A DNA stretch of 44,312 nucleotides from Rhodobacteraceae bacterium Water-Bin34 (GCA_900197625.1 FZLS01000019.1:1-44312), one strand, 5' to 3'; positions 13,288 through 23,235 are shown, counted from the stretch's first letter. The notes: generated by a model from the sequence alone, not told the origin. Numbers and translations: made by a program.

Positions 13288-13881
13288 TTAGCTTTGAAGC
13301 TTCATAAGATCTTCTACATTATCTATGTCTTGAAGCTTGAGAATCTGTTTTACTTTTAAGCCCTCTAAATTTTTTAGAGTGTCACTCAAGGCATTTGAAG
13401 TAGACCAGCGAACGTTTTGAAAAATTGATTTGGGCATGGATCTAGCGCCACGCTTCATGCCAATTAGCCAATAGCCTCCATCATAAGAAGGCCCAATTAC
13501 AACGTCGTGATCACCAAGAGCATTAAATGCATCTTGAATATACCTAGCTTTGATTTTTGTGATATCAGATCCAATGATTACAATAGGACCTTTATCTGCA
13601 TTGATAAAAATATTTGCCATTCTTTTGCCTAGATCACCCGTACCCTGAGGCCACCTAAGCAATCCATGCGGCCAAACACGACTGGATAGGCCTTCTTTAT
13701 CTGGCGAAACTGCTAATATAGTAGTCCAAAGTTTTTTTGCAGATAATTTTCTTATGATATCATTAGCGTTATGTCGAAACCACCAAGCGGCTTTTATCAT
13801 CCCTATGTCCTTACCGAGGCGAGATTTTACCAATCCAGGCTTTGGTTCTTTTAACATTATAAAAAGCTGAGGTTTAATCAC
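13288..13881 (-). CDS. TIGR04282 (DUF2064) family glycosyltransferase-like protein
   Basis: This 197-residue protein has the small nucleotide-diphospho-sugar transferase fold of the TIGR04282/DUF2064 family. The nucleotide-binding motif is [12 protein letters not shown] (about 11-22), GSDI lies near 103-106, and the metal/sugar motif [12 protein letters not shown] sits at about 129-140. Its substrate is not known for the family in general. It starts at a GTG that overlaps the dapE stop codon by 4 nt (GTGA), so it is probably translationally coupled to dapE. Confidence 0.88.
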   Translation of the reverse strand: MIKPQLFIMLKEPKPGLVKSRLGKDIGMIKAAWWFRHNANDIIRKLSAKKLWTTILAVSPDKEGLSSRVWPHGLLRWPQGTGDLGKRMANIFINADKGPIVIIGSDITKIKARYIQDAFNALGDHDVVIGPSYDGGYWLIGMKRGARSMPKSIFQNVRWSTSNALSDTLKNLEGLKVKQILKLQDIDNVEDLMKLQS

Positions 13882-15011
13882 GCAAAATAATTTTTTATGA
13901 TATTAGCATAAATCGCTTTAAGCTGGTGTATGTGATTTACTGAAACTCTTTCATCAACCTGATGCATTGTTTTTCCAACCAATCCAAATTCTACAACGGG
14001 GCAATGATCCTTAACAAACCTAGCATCAGAAGTACCACCAGATGTAGACGCTTGCGGATATATACCTGTTTCAGAATATACAGAATTGGAAACTAAATCA
14101 GAGAAGCTTCCAAGAGCCGTAATAAAGCTTTCGCCTGAAACTTGTATTTCCATATTTATTTCAACATCGCTTTTAGACGCAATTTTATTTGTTACTTCTT
14201 TTAACCAAACTGATAATTCTTCTGAAGTATGCATATCATTGAACCGAATATTTACTGTAGCTCTACATTCAGCTGGGATCACATTATTTGCAAGATTTCC
14301 CGTATCAATTGTTGTGACAGCCAACGTGGAAGGATCAAAATGTTCAGATCCCTGATCCAATTCAAAAGATGTTAAATCACAGATTAGTTCTGCCATAACA
14401 GGTAAAGGGTTTTTTGCACGGTGCGGATATGCAGAATGGCCTTGTATTCCTCGAACCGTAAAATATGCAGTCATTGAGCCCCTGCGCCCAATTTTCATCA
14501 TTTCACCCATATTTTCTGGGCAAGTTGGTTCTCCAACAATACAATGGTTAATAGTCTCATTATTATCATTCATCCAATCAAGCAAAGCAAGTGTTCCATC
14601 CTTAGCTTGTCCTTCTTCATCACCTGTTATAGCCAATACAATTGACCCATCCGCTGGATTATTTTGAACAAAATCAATGGCAGCAGCAGCAAATGCAGCA
14701 ACGCCAGATTTCATGTCAGTAGACCCACGGCCATATAGAAATCCATCTTTTATTTCTGCACCGAATGGATCAACACTCCAATCATCTAAAGATCCAATTG
14801 GCACAACATCTGTGTGGCCATTAAAGCCAAGTGTTTTACCAGTTCCCCACCTCGCAAATAAATTAGAAACTAAACCACGATCTACTCGATTGCATTCAAA
14901 TCCAGCTTTAGCTAACAATTCTTCTAACAGAACCAATGCACCAGCTTCTTTTGGAGTTACAGATTCACAGCGTATTAAATCAGCTGTTAGATTTACAGGA
15001 TCAATCGTCAT
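13878..15011 (-). CDS. dapE: Succinyl-diaminopimelate desuccinylase DapE
   Basis: A 377-residue M20-family zinc hydrolase that converts N-succinyl-LL-2,6-diaminopimelate to LL-diaminopimelate and succinate in lysine and peptidoglycan synthesis. The metal and catalytic motifs are GHTDVVP (His66, Asp68), RGSTDMKSG (Asp99) and ITGDEEG (Glu132, Glu133). The late zinc ligand is expected in the GKTMHQVDE segment near the C-terminus. The length is typical. An AAAGGT Shine-Dalgarno precedes the ATG. It overlaps the downstream glycosyltransferase-like gene by 4 nt. Confidence 0.96.
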   Translation of the reverse strand: MTIDPVNLTADLIRCESVTPKEAGALVLLEELLAKAGFECNRVDRGLVSNLFARWGTGKTLGFNGHTDVVPIGSLDDWSVDPFGAEIKDGFLYGRGSTDMKSGVAAFAAAAIDFVQNNPADGSIVLAITGDEEGQAKDGTLALLDWMNDNNETINHCIVGEPTCPENMGEMMKIGRRGSMTAYFTVRGIQGHSAYPHRAKNPLPVMAELICDLTSFELDQGSEHFDPSTLAVTTIDTGNLANNVIPAECRATVNIRFNDMHTSEELSVWLKEVTNKIASKSDVEINMEIQVSGESFITALGSFSDLVSNSVYSETGIYPQASTSGGTSDARFVKDHCPVVEFGLVGKTMHQVDERVSVNHIHQLKAIYANIIKNYFA

Positions 15012-15108
15012 AATTTACCTTTTGTTTCCACCCAAATATCCTTTCAGAAATAAATCAGCAAGTAGGTTATCAAAAAAATAGATACCGATTTTAACTCCTG
15101 TAATAAAT

Positions 15109-15762
15109 TTAAAATGGTGTTGAAGCTTCAAATGTAAATTGTTTGTCACTTTTTGGGTGAATAATGATTAATCGTTTAGCATGTAATTGCAGTTTATCAG
15201 CTAAACTAATTTCCTTAGCATTGCCATAAAAGCGGTCACCCAATATCGTATGTCCCAAAGATTTCATATGAACTCTTAATTGATGAGTGCGACCTGTTTC
15301 TGGTATAAGTTCCACTCTAGATTCATTTTTTTCTTTTTTCAAAACCCTCCAGTGGGTTAATGCATTTTTGCCATTTTCTATATCGACTTTTTGCATTGGT
15401 CTGTTTGGCCAATCAACTATCAGTGGTAAATTAATAGAACCATTTCTAGCTTTCATATTTCCAAAAACTCTAGCTTCGTATAATTTTTTAACCATGCGCT
15501 TTTCAAACTGCATGTTTAATAATCTTTGCGTATTTTTGTTTAGTGCAAAAATCATTATCCCGCTTGTATCCATGTCAAGTCTATGAACCAGAAATGAATT
15601 GGGGTATTGTGCTTTCACCCTTAGTTCCAACGAATCGCGATGTTTCAACTCTTTTCCTGGAACTGAAAGTAAACCAGAAGGCTTATTTACTACCAGAACA
15701 TCTTCATCAATATATAATATATCTAATGGTATTTTTGGTGGTGAATAGACAAAAGGTTTCAT
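15109..15762 (-). CDS. rluA: Pseudouridine synthase RluA
   Basis: This 217-residue enzyme resembles E. coli RluA (219 residues) along its whole length. RluA makes pseudouridine at 23S rRNA 746 and position 32 of several tRNAs. Visible motifs are VVNKPSGLLSVPG (24-36), the catalytic HRLDMDTSG with Asp63, LPLIVDWPNRPMQKV, and TGRTHQLRVHMKSLGHTILGD near residues 161-181. No S4 domain is present, which fits RluA rather than RluC/RluD. The Shine-Dalgarno is weak. It lies on its own, with gaps of about 100 and 65 nt to its neighbours on the same strand. Confidence 0.93.
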   Translation of the reverse strand: MKPFVYSPPKIPLDILYIDEDVLVVNKPSGLLSVPGKELKHRDSLELRVKAQYPNSFLVHRLDMDTSGIMIFALNKNTQRLLNMQFEKRMVKKLYEARVFGNMKARNGSINLPLIVDWPNRPMQKVDIENGKNALTHWRVLKKEKNESRVELIPETGRTHQLRVHMKSLGHTILGDRFYGNAKEISLADKLQLHAKRLIIIHPKSDKQFTFEASTPF

Positions 15763-15828
15763 AAGACTTAAATAAATTACAAAAGTGCCAAAGTCACCAA
15801 TGCTTTTTATAGCAGACAGTTAAGTGTT

Positions 15829-18273
15829 TTAAATTTTTACACGATCAGATTTTGGGTCGTAAATTGGTTTGATACCTACATCTGCTCTTATCTTTGATCC
15901 AGCTACATCAATTTCATAATTTGATGCCAGTATATCTGAGACTGTTTCGTCTTTACACGGCACATAACCCAAACCAATTGCAGCACCAATTGTATGGCCA
16001 TAATTGCCAGATGTAAGATGCCCAACTAATTCTCCATCACGGAGAATTGGTTCATTGTGATAAAGCAACGGTTCACTATCATTGAGTACAAATTGAAGCA
16101 AACGCCTATCTAAACCATTTTCTTTTTTTCGTAAAACTGCATCTCTTCCAATAAAATCTGGCTTGCTCGTTTTAACAGCAAATCCCAAACCCGCCTCTAA
16201 TACATGGTCTTCACATGTGATGTCATGCCCAAAATGCCGGAAGCCTTTTTCTATCCTTAAGCTATCCATCATATGCATTCCACATAATTTCATATCAAGA
16301 TCTTGCCCCGCATCAAAAAGCGTATCGAAAATATGTCCTGCCTGATCAGAACTAACATATACTTCCCAACCAAGTTCACCAACATAAGTAACTCTATGCA
16401 CCCTGGCCAAGCCCATCCCAATTTCAATTTCTTGAGCCGTACCAAAAGGATTTACATCATTATCAAAACTATTTGGACTAACCATCTGTAATAATTTTCG
16501 ACTGCTAGGGCCCATTATAGCCAACACGCCTTCACCAGCAGTAACATCAGTAATTACAACATTAAAATCACCTATATTGCGGCTCAACCAAATTTGATCA
16601 GCCAATCTTGTAGCAGCAGGAGTTACTACTAAATATGCACTTTCAGTTAATCTTGTAATAGTTACATCAGCCTCGATACCACCAGCATTATTTAAAAATT
16701 GTGAATATACTATTTTTCCAATTTCGACATCATATTGGCCACCTGCAACAAAATTTAAAAATTTAGTTGCATCACGCCCTTCTATTCTAATTTTTCCAAA
16801 CGATGACATGTCGTACATACCAATATTTTCACGAATGGAACGATGTTCTCGAGCAGCGTTTTCAAACCAATTTTGACGTTTCCAGGTGTACTCATATGAC
16901 CTTTTTTGACCTTTATCAGCAAACCAATTAGCACGCTCCCAGCCTGCTATTTCCCCCATAACAGCACCCTGATTTAACAACTGATAATGAAATGGTGTAC
17001 GGCGAATATTACGAGCAGTCTTTTTTTGTAAAAAAGGGAAATGATCTGCATAAAGTAAACCCAGGGTTTCTTTAGATCGTTCAAATAAATACTTTTTGTT
17101 TCCTTGGAAGGGCTGCATTCTTGAAATGTCGACATCACCTAAATCAAATGGTTTTGAACCACTATCCATCCATTCAGCAAGTGCCATACCAGCACCACCT
17201 GCTGATTGTATTCCAATTGAATTAAAACCTGCAGCTACCCAGAAATTATCTAGTTCTGGTGCAAGACCTAAATGGTATGCATCATCAGGAGTAAAACTTT
17301 CAGGGCCATTAAAAAATGTTTGTATGCCAGCTTCAGCAAGAATAGGCATGCGTTCACATGCTGCCTCTAAGATTGGCTCAAAGTGATCGAAGTCTTCTGG
17401 TAATTGATCAAATTCGAAACCTTTTGGGATCCCACTCATACCCCAAGGTTTTGATATAGGTTCAAATGCACCTAATAGAAATTTACCAGCATCTTCTTTG
17501 TAATACGCACATTCATCTGGAACCCGCAAAACCGGTAATTGCGTTAATTCTTTTACAGGCTCAGTTACAATATAAAAATGTTCACATGCATGCAAAGGAA
17601 CATTTACTCCTGCCATCCGCCCAACTTCATGGCCCCACATACCACCACAATTTACAACCATATCAGCTTCAATACATCCAGTTGAATTATCAGTTTTCCA
17701 ATTTACTCCAGAAACTCTTCGCCCCTTTGTTAGAATTCCAGTTACTAATGTATTTTCAAATATATTAACGCCATTATTACGAGCTCCTTTTGCCAGAGCT
17801 AAAGCAATATTTCCCGGATCACCTTGACCATCTTTAGGCAACCAAACGCCTGCTTTAACTCCATCAATATTTAAATGTTCATATTTATTTTTGACTTCGT
17901 TTGGAGAAATCTCTTCAACATCTACTCCAAAAGCACGTGCCATTGCAGCCTGTCTAAATATTTCTTCCTTTCTTTCTTCTGTCAAAGCTACAGTTATAGA
18001 TCCACAACGTTTAAAACCCGTAGCAACCCCAGTTTCTTTTTCCAAATTTCCATACAGTTCTTGTGAATATTTTGCTAACTTTGTCATGTTAGCAGTTGCA
18101 CGTAATTGCGCGATTAATCCAGCTGCATGCCAAGTAGTACCAGATGTAAGCTGCTTTCGTTCTAGAAGAATTATCTCTTTCCAACCCTTTTGAGCCAAGT
18201 GATAAGCTACTGAGCATCCGATTACTCCACCGCCAATTATCACTACACGTGCAGTTCCTGGAATATTTGTCAT
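15829..18273 (-). CDS. FAD/GcvT-type demethylase (sarcosine or dimethylglycine dehydrogenase-like), copy 1
   Basis: This 814-residue flavoprotein has the domain order of dimethylglycine and sarcosine dehydrogenases: an FAD-binding DAO domain starting with VVIIGGGVIG (10-19), an FAO_M linker near 375-430, then the GcvT folate-binding domain and a GcvT C-terminal barrel (about 435-805). The SGTTWHAAG segment contains His49, equivalent to the histidine that carries covalent FAD in the mitochondrial enzymes. Such enzymes oxidise an N-methyl group and pass the formaldehyde unit to tetrahydrofolate. AAAGGA precedes the ATG; the AraC-type regulator gene ends only 14 nt upstream, so they are probably co-transcribed. 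Which methylated amine it uses is inferred only. Confidence 0.88.
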   Translation of the reverse strand: MTNIPGTARVVIIGGGVIGCSVAYHLAQKGWKEIILLERKQLTSGTTWHAAGLIAQLRATANMTKLAKYSQELYGNLEKETGVATGFKRCGSITVALTEERKEEIFRQAAMARAFGVDVEEISPNEVKNKYEHLNIDGVKAGVWLPKDGQGDPGNIALALAKGARNNGVNIFENTLVTGILTKGRRVSGVNWKTDNSTGCIEADMVVNCGGMWGHEVGRMAGVNVPLHACEHFYIVTEPVKELTQLPVLRVPDECAYYKEDAGKFLLGAFEPISKPWGMSGIPKGFEFDQLPEDFDHFEPILEAACERMPILAEAGIQTFFNGPESFTPDDAYHLGLAPELDNFWVAAGFNSIGIQSAGGAGMALAEWMDSGSKPFDLGDVDISRMQPFQGNKKYLFERSKETLGLLYADHFPFLQKKTARNIRRTPFHYQLLNQGAVMGEIAGWERANWFADKGQKRSYEYTWKRQNWFENAAREHRSIRENIGMYDMSSFGKIRIEGRDATKFLNFVAGGQYDVEIGKIVYSQFLNNAGGIEADVTITRLTESAYLVVTPAATRLADQIWLSRNIGDFNVVITDVTAGEGVLAIMGPSSRKLLQMVSPNSFDNDVNPFGTAQEIEIGMGLARVHRVTYVGELGWEVYVSSDQAGHIFDTLFDAGQDLDMKLCGMHMMDSLRIEKGFRHFGHDITCEDHVLEAGLGFAVKTSKPDFIGRDAVLRKKENGLDRRLLQFVLNDSEPLLYHNEPILRDGELVGHLTSGNYGHTIGAAIGLGYVPCKDETVSDILASNYEIDVAGSKIRADVGIKPIYDPKSDRVKI

Positions 18274-18287
18274 CTTTTGTCCTTTAA

Positions 18288-19244
18288 TTAAACCAAACGC
18301 TCTTTTCGAGTTTCGCGGGGTGTTTTTCCATAATAAGCTTTATAAATTTTACCAAAATTACTTCCAAATCCACATGCTGCAGCAATTTCTAATATACTCA
18401 TGTCAGTATTTACTAAAAAGTTTTGAGCGCGGATTAATCTCAATTCACGATAGAAACGACCCGGACTTCGGCCTAGATGCCTCAAGAACTGTCTTTCTAA
18501 TGAACGCGTTGTTTGACCTAAAACTTTTGCTAGTTCAGTGGTCTTTAAGGGCTCTTCGATATTTGATTGCATCATTTTTATAGCTTGGTCAATATGACTA
18601 TCTTTACCTGCACTCAAAGCGTCCATTGCACCTGGTTGTCTTGTTTCAAAAGATCTAACTTTATCTAACAATAATATACTAGAAATAGTTAATAATTTTG
18701 CTTTTGATAAATACCCAGCTACAATTTGCAACATAATATCATATGTTGAGACTAATCCTGCACAGGTAACAATTTTATCAGTAGAGACTGCAAGAGAAGG
18801 TGCAATATCATAAAGTCCACTTCGTTCTTCTAATAGCAAGCGATTTTCCCAATGGGTTGTATGGCCAAACCCATCATCAGAATTGGCAGAAATATATATT
18901 GCAGCTGCTTCTGCTAGTAATACTACTTTTGCATTAGTATATCTATATTTGTGAACAGCTTTTTCTATCTCCCGTGATGTGAAGTTCAAATCTGAGTTAC
19001 CTAAAAATACTGCAATATCAGCATCAGGATTATTAGATAAAGCTGATGCATTTAACCATGTATCAGCACTAGATTTAACAATCCCAGCTTCAGGACTAAC
19101 ATAACGAAAAGTAAACATTTTTTTATCCACAACTCTGTTTGCTAATCGTAAAACATCTACAACTCCAGATAGCTCAGTCATTACAAAACCATCAGATAGA
19201 ATAATATCTACTTTCATGCTTGCTTGGTTTACATCACTATTCAT
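18288..19244 (-). CDS. GlxA-family AraC-type transcriptional regulator (GbdR-like)
   Basis: This 318-residue regulator joins an N-terminal DJ-1/PfpI (class I amidotransferase-like) domain (about 11-190) to a C-terminal AraC double helix-turn-helix (about 220-318, ending EIAAACGFGSNFGKIYKAYYGKTPRE in outline). The same architecture is found in GbdR and related activators of glycine betaine, dimethylglycine and carnitine catabolism, which suits its place between a homocysteine methyltransferase gene and a DMGDH-type gene. The amidotransferase-like domain is expected to bind the inducer, not to be an enzyme. AGGATAAGG lies just before the ATG. GbdR equivalence is inferred from architecture and context. 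Confidence 0.88.
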   Translation of the reverse strand: MNSDVNQASMKVDIILSDGFVMTELSGVVDVLRLANRVVDKKMFTFRYVSPEAGIVKSSADTWLNASALSNNPDADIAVFLGNSDLNFTSREIEKAVHKYRYTNAKVVLLAEAAAIYISANSDDGFGHTTHWENRLLLEERSGLYDIAPSLAVSTDKIVTCAGLVSTYDIMLQIVAGYLSKAKLLTISSILLLDKVRSFETRQPGAMDALSAGKDSHIDQAIKMMQSNIEEPLKTTELAKVLGQTTRSLERQFLRHLGRSPGRFYRELRLIRAQNFLVNTDMSILEIAAACGFGSNFGKIYKAYYGKTPRETRKERLV

Positions 19245-19282
19245 TGCCTTATCCTATAAGGTTTTCATATTAAGTTATAATT

Positions 19283-20152
19283 TTATCCAAATCTTCTCTT
19301 TAATTCAGCAATATGCGCCGGACCAACTTCACAACATCCACCAATATATGTTGCGCCTGATTTTACCCAATTATTTGCAATATCTGCATAAGTTTCTGGG
19401 TTTAAATCAGTTCTCGTTTTCAATAAATCAACAGTTGCTCCAATTTTATTAAAATCTTTTGCTATTTCAACAAATCCATTTGCATATCCACCAGTTGGTA
19501 TTTTTGCTTTACTCAGTAATGGTAAAGCAACAGATATTGCTTCTGGTGCAGAACAATTAACCATAACTGCAGATGGTTTATACTTTTCTAACAAAGGTAA
19601 AATATCAGTTAGATATTCTCCAGAACGTAATTTTGTTCCATCACTATCGTCTACAGACAGCGCTAACCAGATTGGTTTATTAAAGCCAGAAGCACCCATC
19701 AAAGCACCTTTAGCTTGATCAACAGAAGACATAGTTTCAGCTATAAATACATCGACATAGTTAGTTTGAATTTTACATAATCTAGAATATACCTCAGCTG
19801 CAATTTCAGCAGGTGGTGCTAAATCTGGCTGATAGGAAAATCCTTGTGGACCCAATGATCCAGCAACGATACCTTTTCCATTTAAATCACGTGCATCGCT
19901 TGCTAATTGACAAGCTAATTTTTGTAATTTCTCTAGATGATCTAATAACCCGTGCTTTTCTAATCGATCTGGTAAAATAGAATATGTATTTGTAGTTGCA
20001 ACATCTGCACCGGCAACAAAATATTCATTATGAACAGCAAGTACCGCTTCTGGATCATCTATCAAAGCTTGAACAGACCATAATGAAGTGGCTTTACCAG
20101 CACGAGCAACTAATTCCTGACCCATACCACCATCAAGAAAAGTTATACTCAT
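19283..20152 (-). CDS. Homocysteine S-methyltransferase family protein (betaine- or S-methylmethionine-type)
   Basis: This 289-residue TIM-barrel enzyme belongs to the zinc-dependent homocysteine methyltransferases. The N-terminus has LDGGMGQEL (6-14), and the three zinc cysteines are in VNCSAPEA (Cys200) and GGCCEVGPAH (Cys273, Cys274). Family members transfer a methyl group from glycine betaine or S-methylmethionine to homocysteine, giving methionine. Sitting between two DMGDH-type genes makes glycine betaine a natural donor, with dimethylglycine as product. That is inference, since donor specificity is not readable here. Its ATG overlaps the upstream flavoprotein's stop (ATGA), which indicates translational coupling. 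Confidence 0.87.
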   Translation of the reverse strand: MSITFLDGGMGQELVARAGKATSLWSVQALIDDPEAVLAVHNEYFVAGADVATTNTYSILPDRLEKHGLLDHLEKLQKLACQLASDARDLNGKGIVAGSLGPQGFSYQPDLAPPAEIAAEVYSRLCKIQTNYVDVFIAETMSSVDQAKGALMGASGFNKPIWLALSVDDSDGTKLRSGEYLTDILPLLEKYKPSAVMVNCSAPEAISVALPLLSKAKIPTGGYANGFVEIAKDFNKIGATVDLLKTRTDLNPETYADIANNWVKSGATYIGGCCEVGPAHIAELKRRFG

Positions 20153-22602
20153 GCACGTATTCTTTCATTTTTTGGGTCCCATAAAGCTTCATCATTTTGA
20201 ACAACAGCCTTGCATCGTTTTCCAAATATTTCCACTTCAAGTTCTTTACCAGGAATTGCAAGATCAGAACGCACCATACCAAAAGCTATTGATGCATTAA
20301 CACGATAACCCCAATCACCAGATGTTGTTTCTCCAACAACTTGGTCCCCATGCCAAATTGTTGACATATAAGGAGCATCTGCAAAGTCTGTATCAACTAT
20401 TAAGGTTGCAAACTTTTTCTTAGATCCTTCTTGTTTCTCGATTAACAATGCCGCTTTTCCAGGGAAATCCTGAGGTTTATCAAACTTTATAAAACGCTCA
20501 ATCCCGCCTTCCAATAAAGTATAATCTGTTGATAAATCTCCTTTCCAAGTTCTATACCCTTTTTCAATTCTCATAGAGTTTAAAGCATACATTCCGAAAG
20601 GTTTTGCCCCGAGTTCTATTACTGCTGAAAATACTCTTGGAGTATCTTCAAAATTAGTATGAATTTCCCAACCCAATTCACCCGCAAAAGAAATTCTGAA
20701 TAATTTTGCATTAACACCACATACAGTTACATCTTGATGTGTAAGCCAACCCAATGATAAGTCAGCATCTTCAGTAATAGCTTCCAGAATATTACGCGAA
20801 TTTGGCCCAGTTAATAGTAAAGTTGAATATTCTTTTGTTACATCAATTAGTTTCAATTCACCATTTGATGGCAATGCTTTTTTCAAAAATTCGAAATCAT
20901 GCCATTGCGCAACTGCAGCAGTCATTAGCAAAAACTCGTCTTCAGCAAATCTAATTATTGTTACTTCAGTTACAATACGCCCTCTACTGTCAGAGAAGTA
21001 CCCAAGATTCATTCTTCCTATTTTAGGAAGCGCTCCTGAGATTTGACATCTCAACCATTCTGCAGCGCCTTTTCCAATTAAGTTATAACGAGAAAAACCA
21101 GGCATATCCAAAACACCTGCAGAATCTCTACATGCTTCTACTTCTTCTTTTACACGTGGAGCCCATGGGCCTTTTCTTCCCCATGTTTTAGTTGCTTCTT
21201 CTGATATATCATCACCATCTTTTGCAAACCAATTAGCTCGCTCCCAGCCATTGTAAGCTCCCATTTGAGCACCAGAAGAAATTAATGCATCATGATTAGG
21301 TGAAAGCTTTTTATTTCTACCTGCTGGCCACTCATGGTGAGGAAAATGCATTGCATATTCATGACCATAGGTTTCCATGGCTTTAGAAAGGCAATAATCA
21401 GTGTCTGCATAATCAGTATATCTTCGAGGATCCAATGCCCACATATCTAATTCTGTTTCACCGTGCATAATCCATTCAGAAATAATCTTTCCTGCCCCCC
21501 CACCTTGGGCAATTCCAAAAGTAAAAGAATGTGCTTCAAATGCATTTGGCACACCAGGCATTGGCCCAACCATCGGTATTCCATCAGGTGCATAAGGAAT
21601 TGGTCCATTAATATTTCGCCCAATTCCTGCCGATCCTAATAGAGGCAGACGTTCCATTGCATCCTCCATATACCATTCTAATCTATCCAAATCATCTGGA
21701 TATAGTTGAAAAGAGAAATCGTCTGGCATTGGATCTTCAGGTGTTACCCAATGCGCTTTACAATTACGTTCATAGGGGCCAAGATTTAAACCATTTTTTT
21801 CTTGTCTTAAGTAATATGAAGAATCTACATCACGCAAAAGTGGAACTTTACGATTGTTTTCTTTGCTCCATGCTTCTAGTTCCGCGATTGGTTCAGTTAA
21901 AAAATATTGGTGTGACATGACAACCATAGGCACTGTACGTCCACCAAATGGTTTGAACATTTCACCAACACGTTGAGCATAATAACCCGCACAATTAACT
22001 ACATATTCACATTTAATGTTACCTTTATCAGTTTTGACTATCCATTCATCACCATCACGGTCAATTCCCGTTACAGGACAAAACCGTTCTATGGTTCCTC
22101 CCTCCATTCGCGCACCTTTTGCCAATGCCTGTGTTAATTGAGCTGGATCAATATCACCATCTAGTGGATCCCAAAGACCTCCCTGAAGGTCATGGGTTTC
22201 TATGAACGGGTGAATTTCTTTAAGCTCTTCAGGAGAGCATATATCCATTTTTAAACCTTGGTAGCGGCCCATTCCAGCTACTCGTTCAAATTCCTGCATT
22301 CGTTCTTTTGAGTGACCTAACCTAATTGATCCAGTAACATGATAATTCATTGGATACCCAACATCTTCACCAAGAGTACGGTACATTTCTGCAGAATATC
22401 TCTGCATATTCATAACTGCCCAAGAGCCAGCAAAATTTGGAACATTACCTGCTGCATGCCAAGTTGACCCTGCAGTTAATTCATTTTTTTCCAACAAAAC
22501 ACAATCTTTCCACCCGGCTTTTGCTAGATGATAAAGCGCTGAAGTACCAACCACTCCACCACCAATAATAACCACTCTTGCAGTTGTTGGAAATTCTGAC
22601 AT
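20149..22602 (-). CDS. FAD/GcvT-type demethylase (dimethylglycine or sarcosine dehydrogenase-like), copy 2
   Basis: An 817-residue paralogue of the flavoprotein encoded at 15829-18273, with the same domains: FAD-binding DAO with VVIIGGGVVG (10-19), covalent-FAD histidine His49 in AGSTWHAAG, FAO_M, GcvT and GcvT-C. The open frame runs 27 codons further upstream, but the ATG at 22602 has a clear AAAGGA site and gives the family N-terminus. Differences from copy 1 lie mostly in the substrate domain (for example GPIPYAPDGIPMVGPMPG here against GPESFTPDDAYHLGLAP there), so the two probably use different methylated amines. It follows the XRE-cupin gene after 53 nt and overlaps the methyltransferase gene by 4 nt. 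Confidence 0.88.
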   Translation of the reverse strand: MSEFPTTARVVIIGGGVVGTSALYHLAKAGWKDCVLLEKNELTAGSTWHAAGNVPNFAGSWAVMNMQRYSAEMYRTLGEDVGYPMNYHVTGSIRLGHSKERMQEFERVAGMGRYQGLKMDICSPEELKEIHPFIETHDLQGGLWDPLDGDIDPAQLTQALAKGARMEGGTIERFCPVTGIDRDGDEWIVKTDKGNIKCEYVVNCAGYYAQRVGEMFKPFGGRTVPMVVMSHQYFLTEPIAELEAWSKENNRKVPLLRDVDSSYYLRQEKNGLNLGPYERNCKAHWVTPEDPMPDDFSFQLYPDDLDRLEWYMEDAMERLPLLGSAGIGRNINGPIPYAPDGIPMVGPMPGVPNAFEAHSFTFGIAQGGGAGKIISEWIMHGETELDMWALDPRRYTDYADTDYCLSKAMETYGHEYAMHFPHHEWPAGRNKKLSPNHDALISSGAQMGAYNGWERANWFAKDGDDISEEATKTWGRKGPWAPRVKEEVEACRDSAGVLDMPGFSRYNLIGKGAAEWLRCQISGALPKIGRMNLGYFSDSRGRIVTEVTIIRFAEDEFLLMTAAVAQWHDFEFLKKALPSNGELKLIDVTKEYSTLLLTGPNSRNILEAITEDADLSLGWLTHQDVTVCGVNAKLFRISFAGELGWEIHTNFEDTPRVFSAVIELGAKPFGMYALNSMRIEKGYRTWKGDLSTDYTLLEGGIERFIKFDKPQDFPGKAALLIEKQEGSKKKFATLIVDTDFADAPYMSTIWHGDQVVGETTSGDWGYRVNASIAFGMVRSDLAIPGKELEVEIFGKRCKAVVQNDEALWDPKNERIRA

Positions 22603-22655
22603 TTTATAATCCTTTTTGTTCTTTTTATACTTTTTCAGTTTATGTATGTTGTTAT

Positions 22656-23228
22656 TTAATAAATTGGTGGAGCAATCACCCAAATAACTATTGCATCTTC
22701 ATTATTTGGATTAGCCCATTTAAATTGCTCACCACGAATTCTAAAACTATCACCTGAACCTAACTCAAAAATTTCATTCTCAATCCATAAATTAAGGTTC
22801 CCAGAAACAACGTAACCTACTTCTTGAGTAGGTCTTGTTACAAAATTCTCCAATTTAGCATTTGGCCTAAAAACAGACCGCAATACTTCAAAATCATCAG
22901 TTAAATCTGGTGAAAGTAATTCCTCTACTAAACCAATGTCACCACCACCAATTTTCCTTCTTGCAGATTTTCGAACTATTCTACCCACTTCATTAGCTTT
23001 TGCTTCAGAACTCCCAAAAAATAATGATAGTGGTACATTAAATATTTTAGCAAGTTGGCGTAGTTCATTAATTGTAGGGGATGAAATATCACGCTCCACT
23101 TGGCTTAACCATCCTACAGACCGTCCCATTTTTTCTGATAGGTCTGTTAAAGTAACACCACGTGACTTTCTTAATGCACGTAAATCAACACCAAGTGTAC
23201 CCATGGTTTTGAGAAAATTAATAGACAA
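22656..23228 (-). CDS. XRE-cupin transcriptional regulator
   Basis: This regulator has an N-terminal HTH_3 domain (about 13-70, with GVTLTDLSEKMGRSVGWLSQ) and a C-terminal cupin (about 112-188), 190 residues with a TTG start at 23228. That TTG has a good AGGA site 9 nt upstream, whereas the in-frame ATG eight codons later (23204) has none, so I prefer the TTG. Proteins of this type usually sense a small catabolite through the cupin and repress or activate a neighbouring pathway. It heads the run of genes leading into the two demethylases and the methyltransferase. An inverted repeat in its own promoter region suggests self-regulation. Confidence 0.87.
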   Translation of the reverse strand: MSINFLKTMGTLGVDLRALRKSRGVTLTDLSEKMGRSVGWLSQVERDISSPTINELRQLAKIFNVPLSLFFGSSEAKANEVGRIVRKSARRKIGGGDIGLVEELLSPDLTDDFEVLRSVFRPNAKLENFVTRPTQEVGYVVSGNLNLWIENEIFELGSGDSFRIRGEQFKWANPNNEDAIVIWVIAPPIY

Positions 23229-23235
23229 ATCAGTT

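Noticed and set aside
20149-22683. Longer start for the second FAD/GcvT gene (27 extra residues)
   Set aside because: The extra N-terminus is lysine/asparagine rich without family match, overlaps the XRE-cupin end and lacks the clear AAAGGA site found at 22602.
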